Shown: positions 35,584-46,205, counted from the first letter of the stretch. The stretch is DNA of 64,000 nt from Mahella australiensis 50-1 BON (GCF_000213255.1 NC_015520.1:496001-560000); one strand, 5' to 3'. The notes: a model not told the origin generated them from the letters alone. Program-made: numbers and translations.

Positions 35584-37917
35584 TTGAGTACGAGGTTTTA
35601 TAGCAATATGTATCTCTCGTTTGTGTTGATATTGTTGATCGGTGTGATATGCTCAGCGTTAATATTCGGTTATTTTTCCACAAAGGTAGTGATGCAGGAG
35701 ATATATAGTGCCAATATGAAGGCTCTCAATTATGTAGTTGATAATATGAATGTTGCATTTGAGAGCATAGACAATATAACATTGCAATTATCAAGCGATC
35801 CGGGTGTGAATTTTTTCTCTTATAGAGCTTTTTCAGACGATTATTTTGGATTAAAGCGTTTATCACAAAATATAGATAGCCTTAAGGTTGCCAATTCCTA
35901 CCTTGACTCTATATATGTTTATTATAAAAATAATGACGCTGTTATTACATCTCCGGACGGGAAAATGAGCTTGGAGAGTTTTTATGATACGCTATGGATG
36001 AAGCAGTTATCCTTTCAAGGAGAAATTCAATGGATTTTTAATAGAAAATTCAACAGGCCTAGAGGGATGAATGGATACGAAAATAAGGCCGTTATATCAT
36101 ATGTACGCTATATGCCTTCAGGCTCCGCATATAAAAATGGTGCAGTAATAGTGAATATAGACGTAAATAAATTAAATACCATGCTGGATCAAAATGGTAT
36201 AAACGCCGGTGGTGTAATGATAATGAATGATAATGGAAATATAGTGGCATCATCGGTTAAAGGCCTAAATATAGATTCCAAAACGATTTTGACAGATATC
36301 AAACAAAACAAAACTCTTAACGGTTATAAGAAGGCAAATCTAGATGGCAAATACTATATAACGTCCTACCTTAAAGACGATAGGGATTGGATATATATTA
36401 TGTTTACTCCTATGGAAACATTGATGGATACACAAAATATGATAAGAAATATCATATTTATAAGTACGCTGCTGGCACTATTTATAGGAGTTATACTTTC
36501 GTCGACATTTTCTAAACGTTTATATACACCGTTAAAAGAGTTGATGAGTGCAGTTATCGATGGAAATATAAGGCAAAACGAGGGCTGTCGTGGCAGTTAC
36601 TGCCGATTTGAAGAATTTAAGGCTATACAAGACTTTGTTAGCAATGTGATTGAAGACAATGAATTATTAATTGAGGAAAATAAACATTTTGAATCATATG
36701 CTAAAGAAGGGATTATATTAGGCCTATTACATGGCAATGTAGCCATAAACGATTTAAAAGCCGATAACCTCGACTTTATATCTAAAGGATTTAGTAAATT
36801 GATAATGCTGGTTATAGATATGGATGATTATGAAGAACTTATACAGCGTTATACTGACGATCAACTATTCCAAATCCAACATTTAATAACGGAGATATGT
36901 AATTCCAATATTTTAACTGATGATAATATCAAAATAAATGTTGTCAAAACCTATCCCCATCAATGGGCGTGTATAATAGTATCGTATGATGATAGTATCT
37001 GTGATGATCCATATATATTGAATATTGCATTTAGGGTCGCAGAAAATCTGAAGGCCATCGTGAATACGCAACTAAATCTTCGTATTACTATAGGTATAAG
37101 CAAATCAGCAACTGATATAAGCCAGATACATGATATGTATTTGCAGGCTTGTGAGGCTATAAAATACCGTATAACACAAGGGGGAAATAATATAATATAT
37201 TTTGGGCATACTGCTTTGGCTGCTAAACCTTTATACACTTACCCACAACACCAAGAAGAAGAATTAATAAGCGCTTTAAAGGCGATGGATAAAGAGGCTG
37301 CCCATAGAGCTGTGCATTCCTTTATAAACCATATAAACTGTTATAAATGGATAAGCCATAATCATGTATATTATGTATTTGCACAATTAATAGGTAGTGT
37401 GATGAGATTAATATATGGATTTGGAGCTAGTGCTACTGAGATATGGGATAAAGGTAACATATTCGAAGATTTATCAAAATGCCAATTAATGGAGGATATA
37501 GAAAATATACTTATAAAATTTATAGATGAGACTATCCTGTGTATAGAAAGTAAGCAGAACAATAGATATGCAGTCCTCATTGATTCGTGCGTGGAATACA
37601 TAAACAAACATTATAGCGATAAACAATTATCGGTTGAGAAGCTCTCGAGCAAAGTGTACCTTAGCCCAGCTTATTTAGAAAAAGTATTTAAAGAGATGAG
37701 AGGGCAGACCGTATTGGATTTTATAAATACTGTTCGCATGGAGAAGGCGAAATTAATGTTAAAGGAAACAAATCTAAAAATAGAAGATATTGCCGATAAA
37801 GTGGGTTATAATACGGCTCGCGGGTTTATAAGAGCTTTTAAAAGACGCGAGAGTATGACACCGGGGCAATACAGACATCATCTATTGGAGCAAAAAACCG
37901 ATGACATCCCTGTGTAA
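35584..37917 (+). CDS. Membrane-bound AraC-family regulator with extracellular sensor
   Basis: 777 aa, starting at TTG 35584 after GGGAGGGGAA. TM1 lies at about residues 10-33, a Cache-like extracellular domain at 35-285, and TM2 at about 290-312. A cytoplasmic region of about 340 residues follows, and then two AraC helix-turn-helix motifs at about 670-772 (LSSKVYLSPAYLEKVFKEM; IADKVGYNTARGFIRAFKR). There is no kinase or receiver domain, so signal and DNA binding are in one chain. It sits directly before the ABC system it probably controls. Confidence 0.9.
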   Translation: MSTRFYSNMYLSFVLILLIGVICSALIFGYFSTKVVMQEIYSANMKALNYVVDNMNVAFESIDNITLQLSSDPGVNFFSYRAFSDDYFGLKRLSQNIDSLKVANSYLDSIYVYYKNNDAVITSPDGKMSLESFYDTLWMKQLSFQGEIQWIFNRKFNRPRGMNGYENKAVISYVRYMPSGSAYKNGAVIVNIDVNKLNTMLDQNGINAGGVMIMNDNGNIVASSVKGLNIDSKTILTDIKQNKTLNGYKKANLDGKYYITSYLKDDRDWIYIMFTPMETLMDTQNMIRNIIFISTLLALFIGVILSSTFSKRLYTPLKELMSAVIDGNIRQNEGCRGSYCRFEEFKAIQDFVSNVIEDNELLIEENKHFESYAKEGIILGLLHGNVAINDLKADNLDFISKGFSKLIMLVIDMDDYEELIQRYTDDQLFQIQHLITEICNSNILTDDNIKINVVKTYPHQWACIIVSYDDSICDDPYILNIAFRVAENLKAIVNTQLNLRITIGISKSATDISQIHDMYLQACEAIKYRITQGGNNIIYFGHTALAAKPLYTYPQHQEEELISALKAMDKEAAHRAVHSFINHINCYKWISHNHVYYVFAQLIGSVMRLIYGFGASATEIWDKGNIFEDLSKCQLMEDIENILIKFIDETILCIESKQNNRYAVLIDSCVEYINKHYSDKQLSVEKLSSKVYLSPAYLEKVFKEMRGQTVLDFINTVRMEKAKLMLKETNLKIEDIADKVGYNTARGFIRAFKRRESMTPGQYRHHLLEQKTDDIPV

Positions 37918-38059
37918 TTCTATATTATATTATTGTAATGGTCTATAATAAATAAATCTGTCTATACGTTAATTCATGATATTTTGTATAGTCTATTTAC
38001 TGATAAGTTGGGCAGTTGTATTATTCATAGTATCAAATAATCGGAGGAGGAGAGCTACT

Positions 38060-39004
38060 ATGAATGATATAACTATTGCTAATACAATGGTTGCTAAACA
38101 TCAAAATCCATTTATAGCTAATATTTATAAATATAGGTATCTTTACCTGCTGCTGTTACCTGGCCTTGTATGGGTAATAGTTTTTAAATATGCGCCTATG
38201 TACGGCATTATTATAGCTTTTAAGGATTACAATATTTTCAAAGGTATAAACGATAGTCCATGGGTAGGAATGGCTAATTTTAATCGTTTCTTCCAAGACA
38301 ATTACTTTGGGCCTCTTATGCGCAATACACTGCTTATAAGCTTGTATAAGATAATGTTTGGTTTCCCCCTACCTATAATAATAGCACTCATGTTAAACGA
38401 AGTTAGGAATGTTTCTTTTAAAAGAACGGTCCAAACGATCATATACTTCCCCCATTTTTTATCTTGGGTAATAGTAGGTGGTCTTATAGTAACGCTTTTA
38501 TCTCCGGACGGGTTGATAAACGGTTTAATAACGATGATTGGAGGGGAAAGTACTACTTGGATGGCTCGACCGGAATACTTTCGTACAATATTGGTGTTAT
38601 CGGATATATGGAAGGAGTCAGGGTGGGGTACGGTTATATATATGGCCGCACTTGCTGGAATAGATCCACAACTATATGAAGCGGCTGTTATAGATGGTGC
38701 TAGTCGGCTACAACGTATGAGACACATAACTTTACCGTCCCTGATGCCTACCATCATTATCATGCTCATATTGCGCATGGGCAGTATAATGGATGCAGGT
38801 TTTGAACAAGTATTCCTTTTGCTCAACCCTAGTGTAATGCAGGTTGGAGATATTATAGATACATTTGTTTATAGAGTGGGTTTGGAACAGCAACAATATA
38901 GTTTTTCTACTGCTGTAGGCCTTTTTAAATCTGTTATTAACATAATATTTGTGGTTGGCACAAATTATATAGCCAAAAAAGCTGGCCAAGAGAGTTTGTT
39001 TTAA
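38060..39004 (+). CDS. Sugar ABC transporter permease (LplB type)
   Basis: 314 aa from ATG 38060, chosen for GGAGGAGG at 38043-38050; the open frame from 37976 has no site. About six helices. The EAA loop LYEAAVIDGASRLQRMRHI followed by TLPSLMPT is at about residues 200-228. It is the first permease of a third CUT1-type system and lies 16 bp before its partner. Confidence 0.93.
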   Translation: MNDITIANTMVAKHQNPFIANIYKYRYLYLLLLPGLVWVIVFKYAPMYGIIIAFKDYNIFKGINDSPWVGMANFNRFFQDNYFGPLMRNTLLISLYKIMFGFPLPIIIALMLNEVRNVSFKRTVQTIIYFPHFLSWVIVGGLIVTLLSPDGLINGLITMIGGESTTWMARPEYFRTILVLSDIWKESGWGTVIYMAALAGIDPQLYEAAVIDGASRLQRMRHITLPSLMPTIIIMLILRMGSIMDAGFEQVFLLLNPSVMQVGDIIDTFVYRVGLEQQQYSFSTAVGLFKSVINIIFVVGTNYIAKKAGQESLF

Positions 39005-39019
39005 TAGGAGGAGAGAGAA

Positions 39020-39895
39020 GTGAAAAGGGAAAGCTGGCAGGATAATATAACGCAGGTTGTTATATATGTTATATTGGTTGTAATCTCGCTTATAGTGATA
39101 GTACCGATATTATATACCATATCGGTTTCATTGACGCCATATGCCGATACGCTTAAACGCGGAGGGGTTATACTTTGGCCTACTAATATAACATTTGAAT
39201 ATTACAGTTATGTTTTTAATGAAAATTCTCCTGTTCCAAGAGCGTATCTTATTACAGGAATAGTTACGATTATAGGAACAGCTATAAGTCTTTTGGTTAC
39301 GGCATTTACGGCATACCCGCTATCAAAAAGATATTTGCCGGGACGAAATGGGATAATGTGGATATTCTTCTTTACTATGCTGTTTGGTGGCGGTTTGATA
39401 CCGACGTATCTCGTAATACGGTCACTCGGATTGATAAACACTTTATGGGCGTTAATGATACCATCTGCAATGTCAGTATATAACATGATAATTATGAGGA
39501 CATTTTTTTCTGGGATACCCGATAGCCTTGAAGAATCGGCGAAATTAGACGGAGCCAATGATATTACTATATTATTTCGCATAGTATTACCCTTATCAAC
39601 GCCGGTATTAGCAACCTTGGGTTTGTTTTATGCTGTTGGCAAATGGAACATGTTCTTTGATGCGTTAATATACATAAATGATCGTAGTAAGTATACATTA
39701 CAAGTGGTTTTAAGGGAGATATTGCTAATGAGCCAATTGACCGAACTTATGCCCGAGAGAGCATCGGTATTGCCGCCGCAACTTCCATTGCAAATGGCAA
39801 CTACAATGGTTGCGGTAATACCAATGCTATGTCTGTATCCGTTCTTGCAACGATACTTTGTACAAGGTGTTATGATCGGGGCCATAAAGGGGTAG
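39020..39895 (+). CDS. Sugar ABC transporter permease (YtcP/LplC type)
   Basis: 291 aa from GTG 39020 with AGGAGG upstream. About six helices; the EAA loop LEESAKLDGANDITILFRI followed by VLPLSTPV lies at about residues 170-200. Partner of the preceding permease. Confidence 0.93.
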   Translation: MKRESWQDNITQVVIYVILVVISLIVIVPILYTISVSLTPYADTLKRGGVILWPTNITFEYYSYVFNENSPVPRAYLITGIVTIIGTAISLLVTAFTAYPLSKRYLPGRNGIMWIFFFTMLFGGGLIPTYLVIRSLGLINTLWALMIPSAMSVYNMIIMRTFFSGIPDSLEESAKLDGANDITILFRIVLPLSTPVLATLGLFYAVGKWNMFFDALIYINDRSKYTLQVVLREILLMSQLTELMPERASVLPPQLPLQMATTMVAVIPMLCLYPFLQRYFVQGVMIGAIKG

Positions 39896-39941
39896 ACCCT
39901 TGACAATAAATATATTTATTATTAGAGGAGGAATTTATACT

Positions 39942-41525
39942 ATGTACAGAAAAACATTGATGTTGTTTATGGCGCTTGTTTTGGTCGCGGGCATATTGCT
40001 AACGGCTTGTTCGACTGAACAGACAGGGGAGAAAACGCAAGATAACGCTGCTCAACAAGCAGAAGAAACAGACAACGATAAAAGCCAAGGTGAAATCACC
40101 GAACTAACGCTTTTTTGGAACAGAGCTAATGAAAATCCGGCTCCTGATAATATAATAATTAAAGAAGTGGAGAAACGTACTAATACAAAGCTTACTATAA
40201 TTGCGCCTTCCACACAGGAATATATGCAGAAGCTCAATATAACCATGGCATCGGGTGATTTGCCCCATATAGTGATGTTTCCCGGAGGGAATCTTACTGA
40301 TATGAAGTCATATGCTAAACAAGGAGCATTAGTGGCGTTGGATGAGATGCTAAATCAATATGCTCCAAACAGCGTATCTTATGTTCCGCAGGATGTATGG
40401 CCGTTTATGAAGTGGAGCGATAAAACGTATGCTATACCTTCGTGGAAGATAAAAAATAAAAATACGGTGTATGTAAGGCAGGATTGGTTGAACAAATTGA
40501 AGCTTGAAATACCCAAGACTTTAGATGAATATTATGAGGTAATGAAAGCTTTTGCGAAAAATGATCCTGACGGTGATGGTAAAGCTAATACTTATGGCTG
40601 GGGTGGCTCAGGTATAGGAGCATTCAATTCTATATATGGTGCATTTGGAGTAATGCCTACGCTATGGTATTGGGATGATGCTTTACAACAACTTTTGCCT
40701 TACGATATACATCCGGCAATGAAAGATGCTTTAAGTTTTTTGAATAAAGCATATAAAGAAGGCTTGATCAATCCTGATTGGATGGTAGTAAAAGGGCCGG
40801 AGGCGGATGCCCTTATCGATAGCGGTAAAGTCGGGATATTTAATGGTTGGTGGACATATGGACCGGATAGAGAAGTGAAGCTAAAGGGAGTGGTTCCGGA
40901 TGCGGTAATAGAACCGATAGCACCTCCTGTAGGACCGGACGGTAAGAGTGGTAATATGCCATCTGGTCGTTTGGGACGCATGTTTTCTATCACCGTGCAG
41001 GCTGAGAAGGAAGATAAGGTGGAGAGTGCGCTGAAGTTTCTGGACTTCTTCCATACACCAGAAGGTATGCTTCTAGGGCGTTATGGGGTTGAAGGGGTAC
41101 ATTGGAAATGGAAGAGCGGTCAACCTACGCCTGATACGCCAGCGGAATTAGATAAACGAGTGGATGATATAGAGTTTTTGAATCAATATACAAAGGATCG
41201 CGAATGGATAGAAGTGATGAACTTTTTTGAACCGCAACTTAATATAACATCTTTCCCTGGCTGGAGCGATAGGCATGTGGCAGCACAGCTGTTTGCCAGA
41301 AAACAGCCCATAATAGAGAATGATGGCGATGCCATAACGTGTGATGCTCGTATACAATACGGTGCATCGCTGGATACTTTGAGAGATGAAACTTATGCTA
41401 AGATAGTGACAGGTGATCTTCCTCTAAGTGCTTTTGATGATTTTGTAAAGCAATGGAGAAGTTCTCATGGCGATGAGGTTATAAAACAGATGACCGAACA
41501 ATATAAGATTATTTATAATAAATAG
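39942..41525 (+). CDS. Extracellular solute-binding lipoprotein (LplA type)
   Basis: 527 aa from ATG 39942, with GAGGAGGAA upstream; an in-frame TTG at 39900 is rejected. The lipobox is LLTAC, followed by a Gln/Glu/Asp linker. A DPDGDGKANTYGWG calcium-type loop occurs at about residue 205, and the C-terminal half is a family 1 solute-binding fold. It delivers an unidentified oligosaccharide to the LplB/LplC-like permeases. Transcription ends at the hairpin just downstream. Confidence 0.93.
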   Translation: MYRKTLMLFMALVLVAGILLTACSTEQTGEKTQDNAAQQAEETDNDKSQGEITELTLFWNRANENPAPDNIIIKEVEKRTNTKLTIIAPSTQEYMQKLNITMASGDLPHIVMFPGGNLTDMKSYAKQGALVALDEMLNQYAPNSVSYVPQDVWPFMKWSDKTYAIPSWKIKNKNTVYVRQDWLNKLKLEIPKTLDEYYEVMKAFAKNDPDGDGKANTYGWGGSGIGAFNSIYGAFGVMPTLWYWDDALQQLLPYDIHPAMKDALSFLNKAYKEGLINPDWMVVKGPEADALIDSGKVGIFNGWWTYGPDREVKLKGVVPDAVIEPIAPPVGPDGKSGNMPSGRLGRMFSITVQAEKEDKVESALKFLDFFHTPEGMLLGRYGVEGVHWKWKSGQPTPDTPAELDKRVDDIEFLNQYTKDREWIEVMNFFEPQLNITSFPGWSDRHVAAQLFARKQPIIENDGDAITCDARIQYGASLDTLRDETYAKIVTGDLPLSAFDDFVKQWRSSHGDEVIKQMTEQYKIIYNK

Positions 41526-41538
41526 TGAATGTTAACAG

Positions 41539-41582
41539 AAAACGACCACGATATAATCAACTTATATCGTGGTCGTTTTTTC
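41539..41582 (+). terminator. Intrinsic terminator after the LplABC-like operon
   Basis: A perfect 17-bp stem (arms 41539-41555 and 41563-41579) with a 7-nt loop and a run of six T including the arm end. This is the clearest terminator in the window. Confidence 0.9.
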
Positions 41583-41613
41583 TCCATAATATATAACCCT
41601 ACTTAGCCTAATT

Positions 41614-41623
41614 GTGGTATAAT
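41614..41623 (+). promoter_or_regulatory. Extended -10 promoter before the GAF/acyl-CoA synthetase
   Basis: TGTGGTATAAT contains TATAAT at 41618-41623 with the extended TG motif one base upstream. No good -35 is seen, as is usual for extended -10 promoters. It lies about 44 bp before the ATG at 41667. Confidence 0.55.
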
Positions 41624-41666
41624 AACGTTATACCGTTTGTTTATGATGGAGGACTGATAACTGATA

Positions 41667-43754
41667 ATGGACAGTGTATTTGAACAATTGTTAGAGGATA
41701 TACATAGCATCGTATCCTCAAGTTATGATCGGGATTATGTGTGCGATGCCGTAGTGCAATTGCTGTATAACAGGATACCCTATTACGATTGGGTAGGCTT
41801 TTATTTTATGGAGGACAAGGCTCTGGTTTTAGGGCCATACCGAGGCCGCCCCACCGAACATGTGCGCATAGAGGTAGGGCAGGGTATATGCGGCCAAGCA
41901 GCGGTCAAGGGGCATACAGTGGTTGTAGATGATGTTAGTATGGAAGATAATTATTTGGCATGCAGTCTGCAGACACAGTCCGAGATAGTGGTACCTATAA
42001 AAGTGGATGGCTATTTAATAGGCGAAATAGATATAGACAGCGATACGCCGAAGGCTTTTGGTATACAGGATAAATCCTTTTTGGAAGAGGTGGCCCAGGC
42101 CTTGTCGCGGCTTTTTAAGCACGATTATCCGGAATATTTTGCAAAATTTAAGCTTGATGTGCCGGAATATTTCAATTTTGCTTGCGATATAATCGATCGC
42201 AGGGCCGATGAGAACGATAAACAGGCTATGTTATTTGTGGATAGAGAGGGCAATGACTTTAGCTATAACTTTTCTGATTTTAAGCGCTTGTCCAATAAAG
42301 CTGCTAATCTATTGAAAAAACATCATGTTCGCAAAGGGGCTAATGTCTTTATAATGCTGCCGCGCATACCCCAGTGGTGGGAATGCATGCTGGCATGTTT
42401 TAAGGCGGGCGTCATAGCTATACCGGGTACGTCGCTTTTAATGCCGGAAGATATAGAGTATCGCATAAATGCTGCGCACATAGAAGCAGTGGTAACTGAT
42501 AGCGAAAATGCTTATAAATTTGAAGAAATAAAAGGCCGCTGTCCTACGCTGAAAACGCTTATTCTAGCCGATGGGGTAAGGGATGGATGGATAGATTATC
42601 GACGTGAGATGAAGGATATGCCGGATACATTTAAGGCGGTTAAGAGCCGCAGCAGTGATCCAGCTATGATGTATTTTACGTCAGGTACTACAGGATTGCC
42701 TAAGATGACGTTGCATGCACATTCCTATGCTTTAGCACATAAGATAACAGGCGAATTGTGGATAGATTTAAAACCTGAAGATCTTCACTTTAATTTCTCG
42801 GATACAGGCTGGGCCAAGGCTGGGTGGAGCAGTATATTCGGCCCATGGAATGCCGGAGCATCGGTATTTATCCCTGATCTTAGAGGTAAATTCAACCCTA
42901 CAAAGGTATTGGAACTTATAGAGCAATATGATATAACGACTTTTTGCGCGGCTCCTACCACCTATCGCATGCTGGTGCAGGAGGACCTATCAGCGTACAA
43001 ATTTGCAAAACTGCGCCATTGCGTAGCTGCTGGCGAACCGTTAAATCCTGAGGTTATACGCAAATGGCAGAAGGCTACTGGCATTACCATACGAGATGGT
43101 TATGGTCAATCCGAGTCGGTGGTGCTGATAGCTAACTTTCCATTCTTGGATATAAAACCTGGCTCTATGGGTATACCATCGCCTGGATTCGATATAGCGG
43201 TGGTAGATGAGGATGGCAGACGCCTGCCGCCTGATCAGGAAGGGGATATAGCTGTAAATATAACACCTGTAAGGCCGGCCGGTTTATTCAAGGAATATTG
43301 GAAAGATCCAAAAGCCAATGCTGAGCGTACCAGAGGCCATTGGTATCTGACCGGCGATAAGGGTTATATGGATGACGACGGTTATTTTTGGTTTATAGGA
43401 AGGGCCGATGATGTTATAATAAGTTCGGGATATCGCATAGGGCCATTTGAAGTGGAAAGCGAGCTGCTCAAACATCCTGCTGTAGCGGAAGCCGCGGTTG
43501 TAGCCAGTCCTGATGATGTCAGGGGCGAAATAGTTAAGGCATTTGTAGTATTGGCGCCGGGTTACGAGCCATCAGGGCCGTTGACAAGGGAGTTGCAGGA
43601 ATTTGTAAAAGCCAATACTGCGCCGTATAAATACCCGCGGGCTATCGAGTTTGTGAACCATATACCGAAGACTATAAGCGGCAAGATAAAAAGGGCCGAA
43701 CTCAAGGCTATGGAATATAATAAGCATAATCCGATGGATGCGTCGGTTTCATAA
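41667..43754 (+). CDS. GAF domain fused to acyl-CoA synthetase (AMP-forming)
   Basis: 695 aa. Residues 1-155 are a GAF domain of the free methionine-R-sulfoxide reductase type (GQGICGQAAVKG, YLACSLQTQSEIVVPI), keeping two of the three family cysteines. Residues about 165-690 are a medium-chain-type acyl-CoA synthetase: P-loop FTSGTTGLPKMTLHAHS, GYGQSESVV, YLTGDKGYMDDDGYFWFIG, and the catalytic Lys in SGKIKRAEL. It would form an acyl-AMP and then an acyl-CoA. Normal synthetases of this group are 530-570 aa, so the N-terminal fusion is unusual. The GAF may sense redox or a small ligand and gate activity. Confidence 0.88.
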   Translation: MDSVFEQLLEDIHSIVSSSYDRDYVCDAVVQLLYNRIPYYDWVGFYFMEDKALVLGPYRGRPTEHVRIEVGQGICGQAAVKGHTVVVDDVSMEDNYLACSLQTQSEIVVPIKVDGYLIGEIDIDSDTPKAFGIQDKSFLEEVAQALSRLFKHDYPEYFAKFKLDVPEYFNFACDIIDRRADENDKQAMLFVDREGNDFSYNFSDFKRLSNKAANLLKKHHVRKGANVFIMLPRIPQWWECMLACFKAGVIAIPGTSLLMPEDIEYRINAAHIEAVVTDSENAYKFEEIKGRCPTLKTLILADGVRDGWIDYRREMKDMPDTFKAVKSRSSDPAMMYFTSGTTGLPKMTLHAHSYALAHKITGELWIDLKPEDLHFNFSDTGWAKAGWSSIFGPWNAGASVFIPDLRGKFNPTKVLELIEQYDITTFCAAPTTYRMLVQEDLSAYKFAKLRHCVAAGEPLNPEVIRKWQKATGITIRDGYGQSESVVLIANFPFLDIKPGSMGIPSPGFDIAVVDEDGRRLPPDQEGDIAVNITPVRPAGLFKEYWKDPKANAERTRGHWYLTGDKGYMDDDGYFWFIGRADDVIISSGYRIGPFEVESELLKHPAVAEAAVVASPDDVRGEIVKAFVVLAPGYEPSGPLTRELQEFVKANTAPYKYPRAIEFVNHIPKTISGKIKRAELKAMEYNKHNPMDASVS

Positions 43755-43778
43755 ATTAAACATTAAAGGGGGAGTATC

Positions 43779-46175
43779 ATGGCTTACGAATTAAAGCCAG
43801 AGCAATTGAAAAAGACTATTGATCCGTCTATGTTTTCTTTTAATACGACGGACGAACTGGAGCCAAGAGAGGGCATTATAGGGCAGGAGCGCGCGGAGAG
43901 GGCCATGGAATTTGGACTTCAGATGGATAGCAAAAACTACAACATTTACATATCAGGTTTAACGGGCACCGGCCGTACGAGTTATGCCATGTATGCTGTT
44001 AACGAAGCTGCAAAGGACAAACCGACGCCTAAGGATTGGTGCTACGTTTTTAACTTTGATAATCCGACGCGTCCGATAGCATTGAGTTTTAAAGCTGGGG
44101 TAGGCGCTAAATTTAAGAAAGATGTGGATGATGTTATAGAACGTTTGAGGGTTCAGATACCTAGAGCATTTGAAAGCGACGAATACGATGAGCAGAAAAA
44201 CACGATAACCAAAAAATATCAGGATATGCGCGTTAAAGCAATTGAGGAATTAAACGAAATAGCGCGGCGCCGCGGTTTTGCCATCGAGATGGGGCCGGCT
44301 GGTGTTGTAACCATACCGCTTATAGAAGGGCGCAAGATGAGTCAGGAGGAGTTTGAAGCTCTGAGCGACGAGGCCCGACATGAGATAGAGGATAGACTGG
44401 GAGAATTGCAAATAATAATAGCTGATACTTTGAAGCGCATGCAGATGATGGAAAAACAATATCGCGAAGAGCTGGATCAATTAAATAAGCAGGTAGGCTT
44501 ATTTGCCATAGGCCATGTCATAGACGATCTTAAAGATACTTACAGCGAATATCCTAAGGTATTGAAGTACATAGAGGATATGCAGGAAGAAATGCTCAAT
44601 AACCTGCAGGAGTTTTTACAGCCTGTTAATGCTAGCGATAAGGACGATATGTATGCAGCTTTTATGAAAAGAAGGCGCGGTGATTATTTTGTTCGCTTCC
44701 GCGTAAATCTTCTAGTGGATAACAGCAAGACCAATGGAGCTCCAGTAGTGGCAGAGTTTAATCCCACGTATAATAACGTAATGGGAGCAATGGAATACGT
44801 CAGCGAATTTGGTGTGGCGGTTACTGATTTTATGCATATAAAAGCCGGTGCGCTCCATAAAGCCAACGGTGGCTATCTTATAGTGGATGCTAAAGACGTA
44901 CTGTCTCTTCCTTTGGTATGGGATGGCATAAAGAGGATGCTCAAAACCGATGAGATAGCCATAGAAAGCCCTCAAGACAGGTTAGGCCTAGTGTCAATGA
45001 GTTCTATGCGGCCGGAGCCCATACCGTGTTCAGTTAAGATAGTTATAATAGGCAATCCTCTTATATATCAGATGCTTTATATTTACGATGAGGATTTTGA
45101 AAAGTATTTTAAAGTCTTGGTCGATTTTGATGCCGATATGCCACTGGAGGACTTTAATGCGCTACGTATGGCCGATTTTATAAGCTCGTATGGAAAACAG
45201 CATAATTTCAGGCCATTTGATCGCAGTGCAGTGGCTCGCATATTGGAATTCAGCTCACGCATGGCTGAAAGTCAGAAAAAACTCTCTACCAGGTTTAATG
45301 AAATAACTGAGGTATTGCACGAAGCCAATCTATGGGCTAAACTTGACGGCGGTGATGTGATAACCGGACAGCATGTAAAACAGGCTATCGAGGAGAAAGA
45401 GCGTCGTTTCGATAAATACGAGCAGCGTATGTTGGAAATGACGCTGGATGATCAGATAATGATCGACGTAGAGGGCAAGCGCGTAGGCACTATAAATGGG
45501 TTATCGGTGATAGACATGGGCGATTATACCTTTGGAAAGCCCAGCCGCGTTACCGCTTCAGCCTATGCCGGCCGCGAAGGTATAGTCAATATAGAGCGCG
45601 AGAGTAAGCTGAGCGGCAAGATACATGATAAAGGTGTTATGATAATAGTAGGGTATATGGGTGAGAAATATGCCAGAAAGAGGCCTCTCAGCATGTCTGC
45701 GCGTATATGCTTTGAGCAGTCATACGGTGGGGTGGATGGTGACTCGGCTTCCAGCACCGAATTGTATGCTTTGCTTTCAGCTGTAAGCGGCATACCGCTG
45801 CGCCAGGATATAGCTGTTACCGGCTCGGTTAATCAACATGGTGAAATTCAGCCAATAGGCGGCGCCACATACAAAATAGAAGGATTTTATAAATTATGCA
45901 AAGCGCGCGGGTTGACTGGTACTCAAGGCGTCATGATACCTTATAGGAATTTGCAGGATATCAACCTCAAGGACGAGGTGATAGACGCCGTTAAAGAGGG
46001 ATTGTTCCATATATATGCGGTAAAGACCATCGACGAGGGCATAGAACTGTTAACAGGATTGCCTGCCGGCGAAATTGATGGAAATGGCGAATATCCAGAA
46101 GGCACAGTCCATCATGCGGTGAAAGCGGCACTAGATGCTTTTATGGAGTCGATAAAACAAGATGATAAGGAATAA
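43779..46175 (+). CDS. Lon-related AAA+ protease (S16 family, LonB-like)
   Basis: 798 aa with GGGGGAG upstream. The N-terminal half is a divergent AAA_32-type ATPase; its P-loop is GLTGTGRTS, with Arg in place of the usual Lys, a feature I recall for this subfamily. The C-terminal Lon protease domain has the Ser-Lys dyad, S656 in GDSASS and K699 in GATYKIEGF. It is a soluble ATP-dependent protease of unknown substrates; no transmembrane helix or zinc finger is seen. It starts 25 bp after the acyl-CoA synthetase and is probably co-transcribed. Confidence 0.9.
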   Translation: MAYELKPEQLKKTIDPSMFSFNTTDELEPREGIIGQERAERAMEFGLQMDSKNYNIYISGLTGTGRTSYAMYAVNEAAKDKPTPKDWCYVFNFDNPTRPIALSFKAGVGAKFKKDVDDVIERLRVQIPRAFESDEYDEQKNTITKKYQDMRVKAIEELNEIARRRGFAIEMGPAGVVTIPLIEGRKMSQEEFEALSDEARHEIEDRLGELQIIIADTLKRMQMMEKQYREELDQLNKQVGLFAIGHVIDDLKDTYSEYPKVLKYIEDMQEEMLNNLQEFLQPVNASDKDDMYAAFMKRRRGDYFVRFRVNLLVDNSKTNGAPVVAEFNPTYNNVMGAMEYVSEFGVAVTDFMHIKAGALHKANGGYLIVDAKDVLSLPLVWDGIKRMLKTDEIAIESPQDRLGLVSMSSMRPEPIPCSVKIVIIGNPLIYQMLYIYDEDFEKYFKVLVDFDADMPLEDFNALRMADFISSYGKQHNFRPFDRSAVARILEFSSRMAESQKKLSTRFNEITEVLHEANLWAKLDGGDVITGQHVKQAIEEKERRFDKYEQRMLEMTLDDQIMIDVEGKRVGTINGLSVIDMGDYTFGKPSRVTASAYAGREGIVNIERESKLSGKIHDKGVMIIVGYMGEKYARKRPLSMSARICFEQSYGGVDGDSASSTELYALLSAVSGIPLRQDIAVTGSVNQHGEIQPIGGATYKIEGFYKLCKARGLTGTQGVMIPYRNLQDINLKDEVIDAVKEGLFHIYAVKTIDEGIELLTGLPAGEIDGNGEYPEGTVHHAVKAALDAFMESIKQDDKE

Positions 46176-46205
46176 AGAATGATACTTTAAAGCATAGAAA
46201 ACTAT

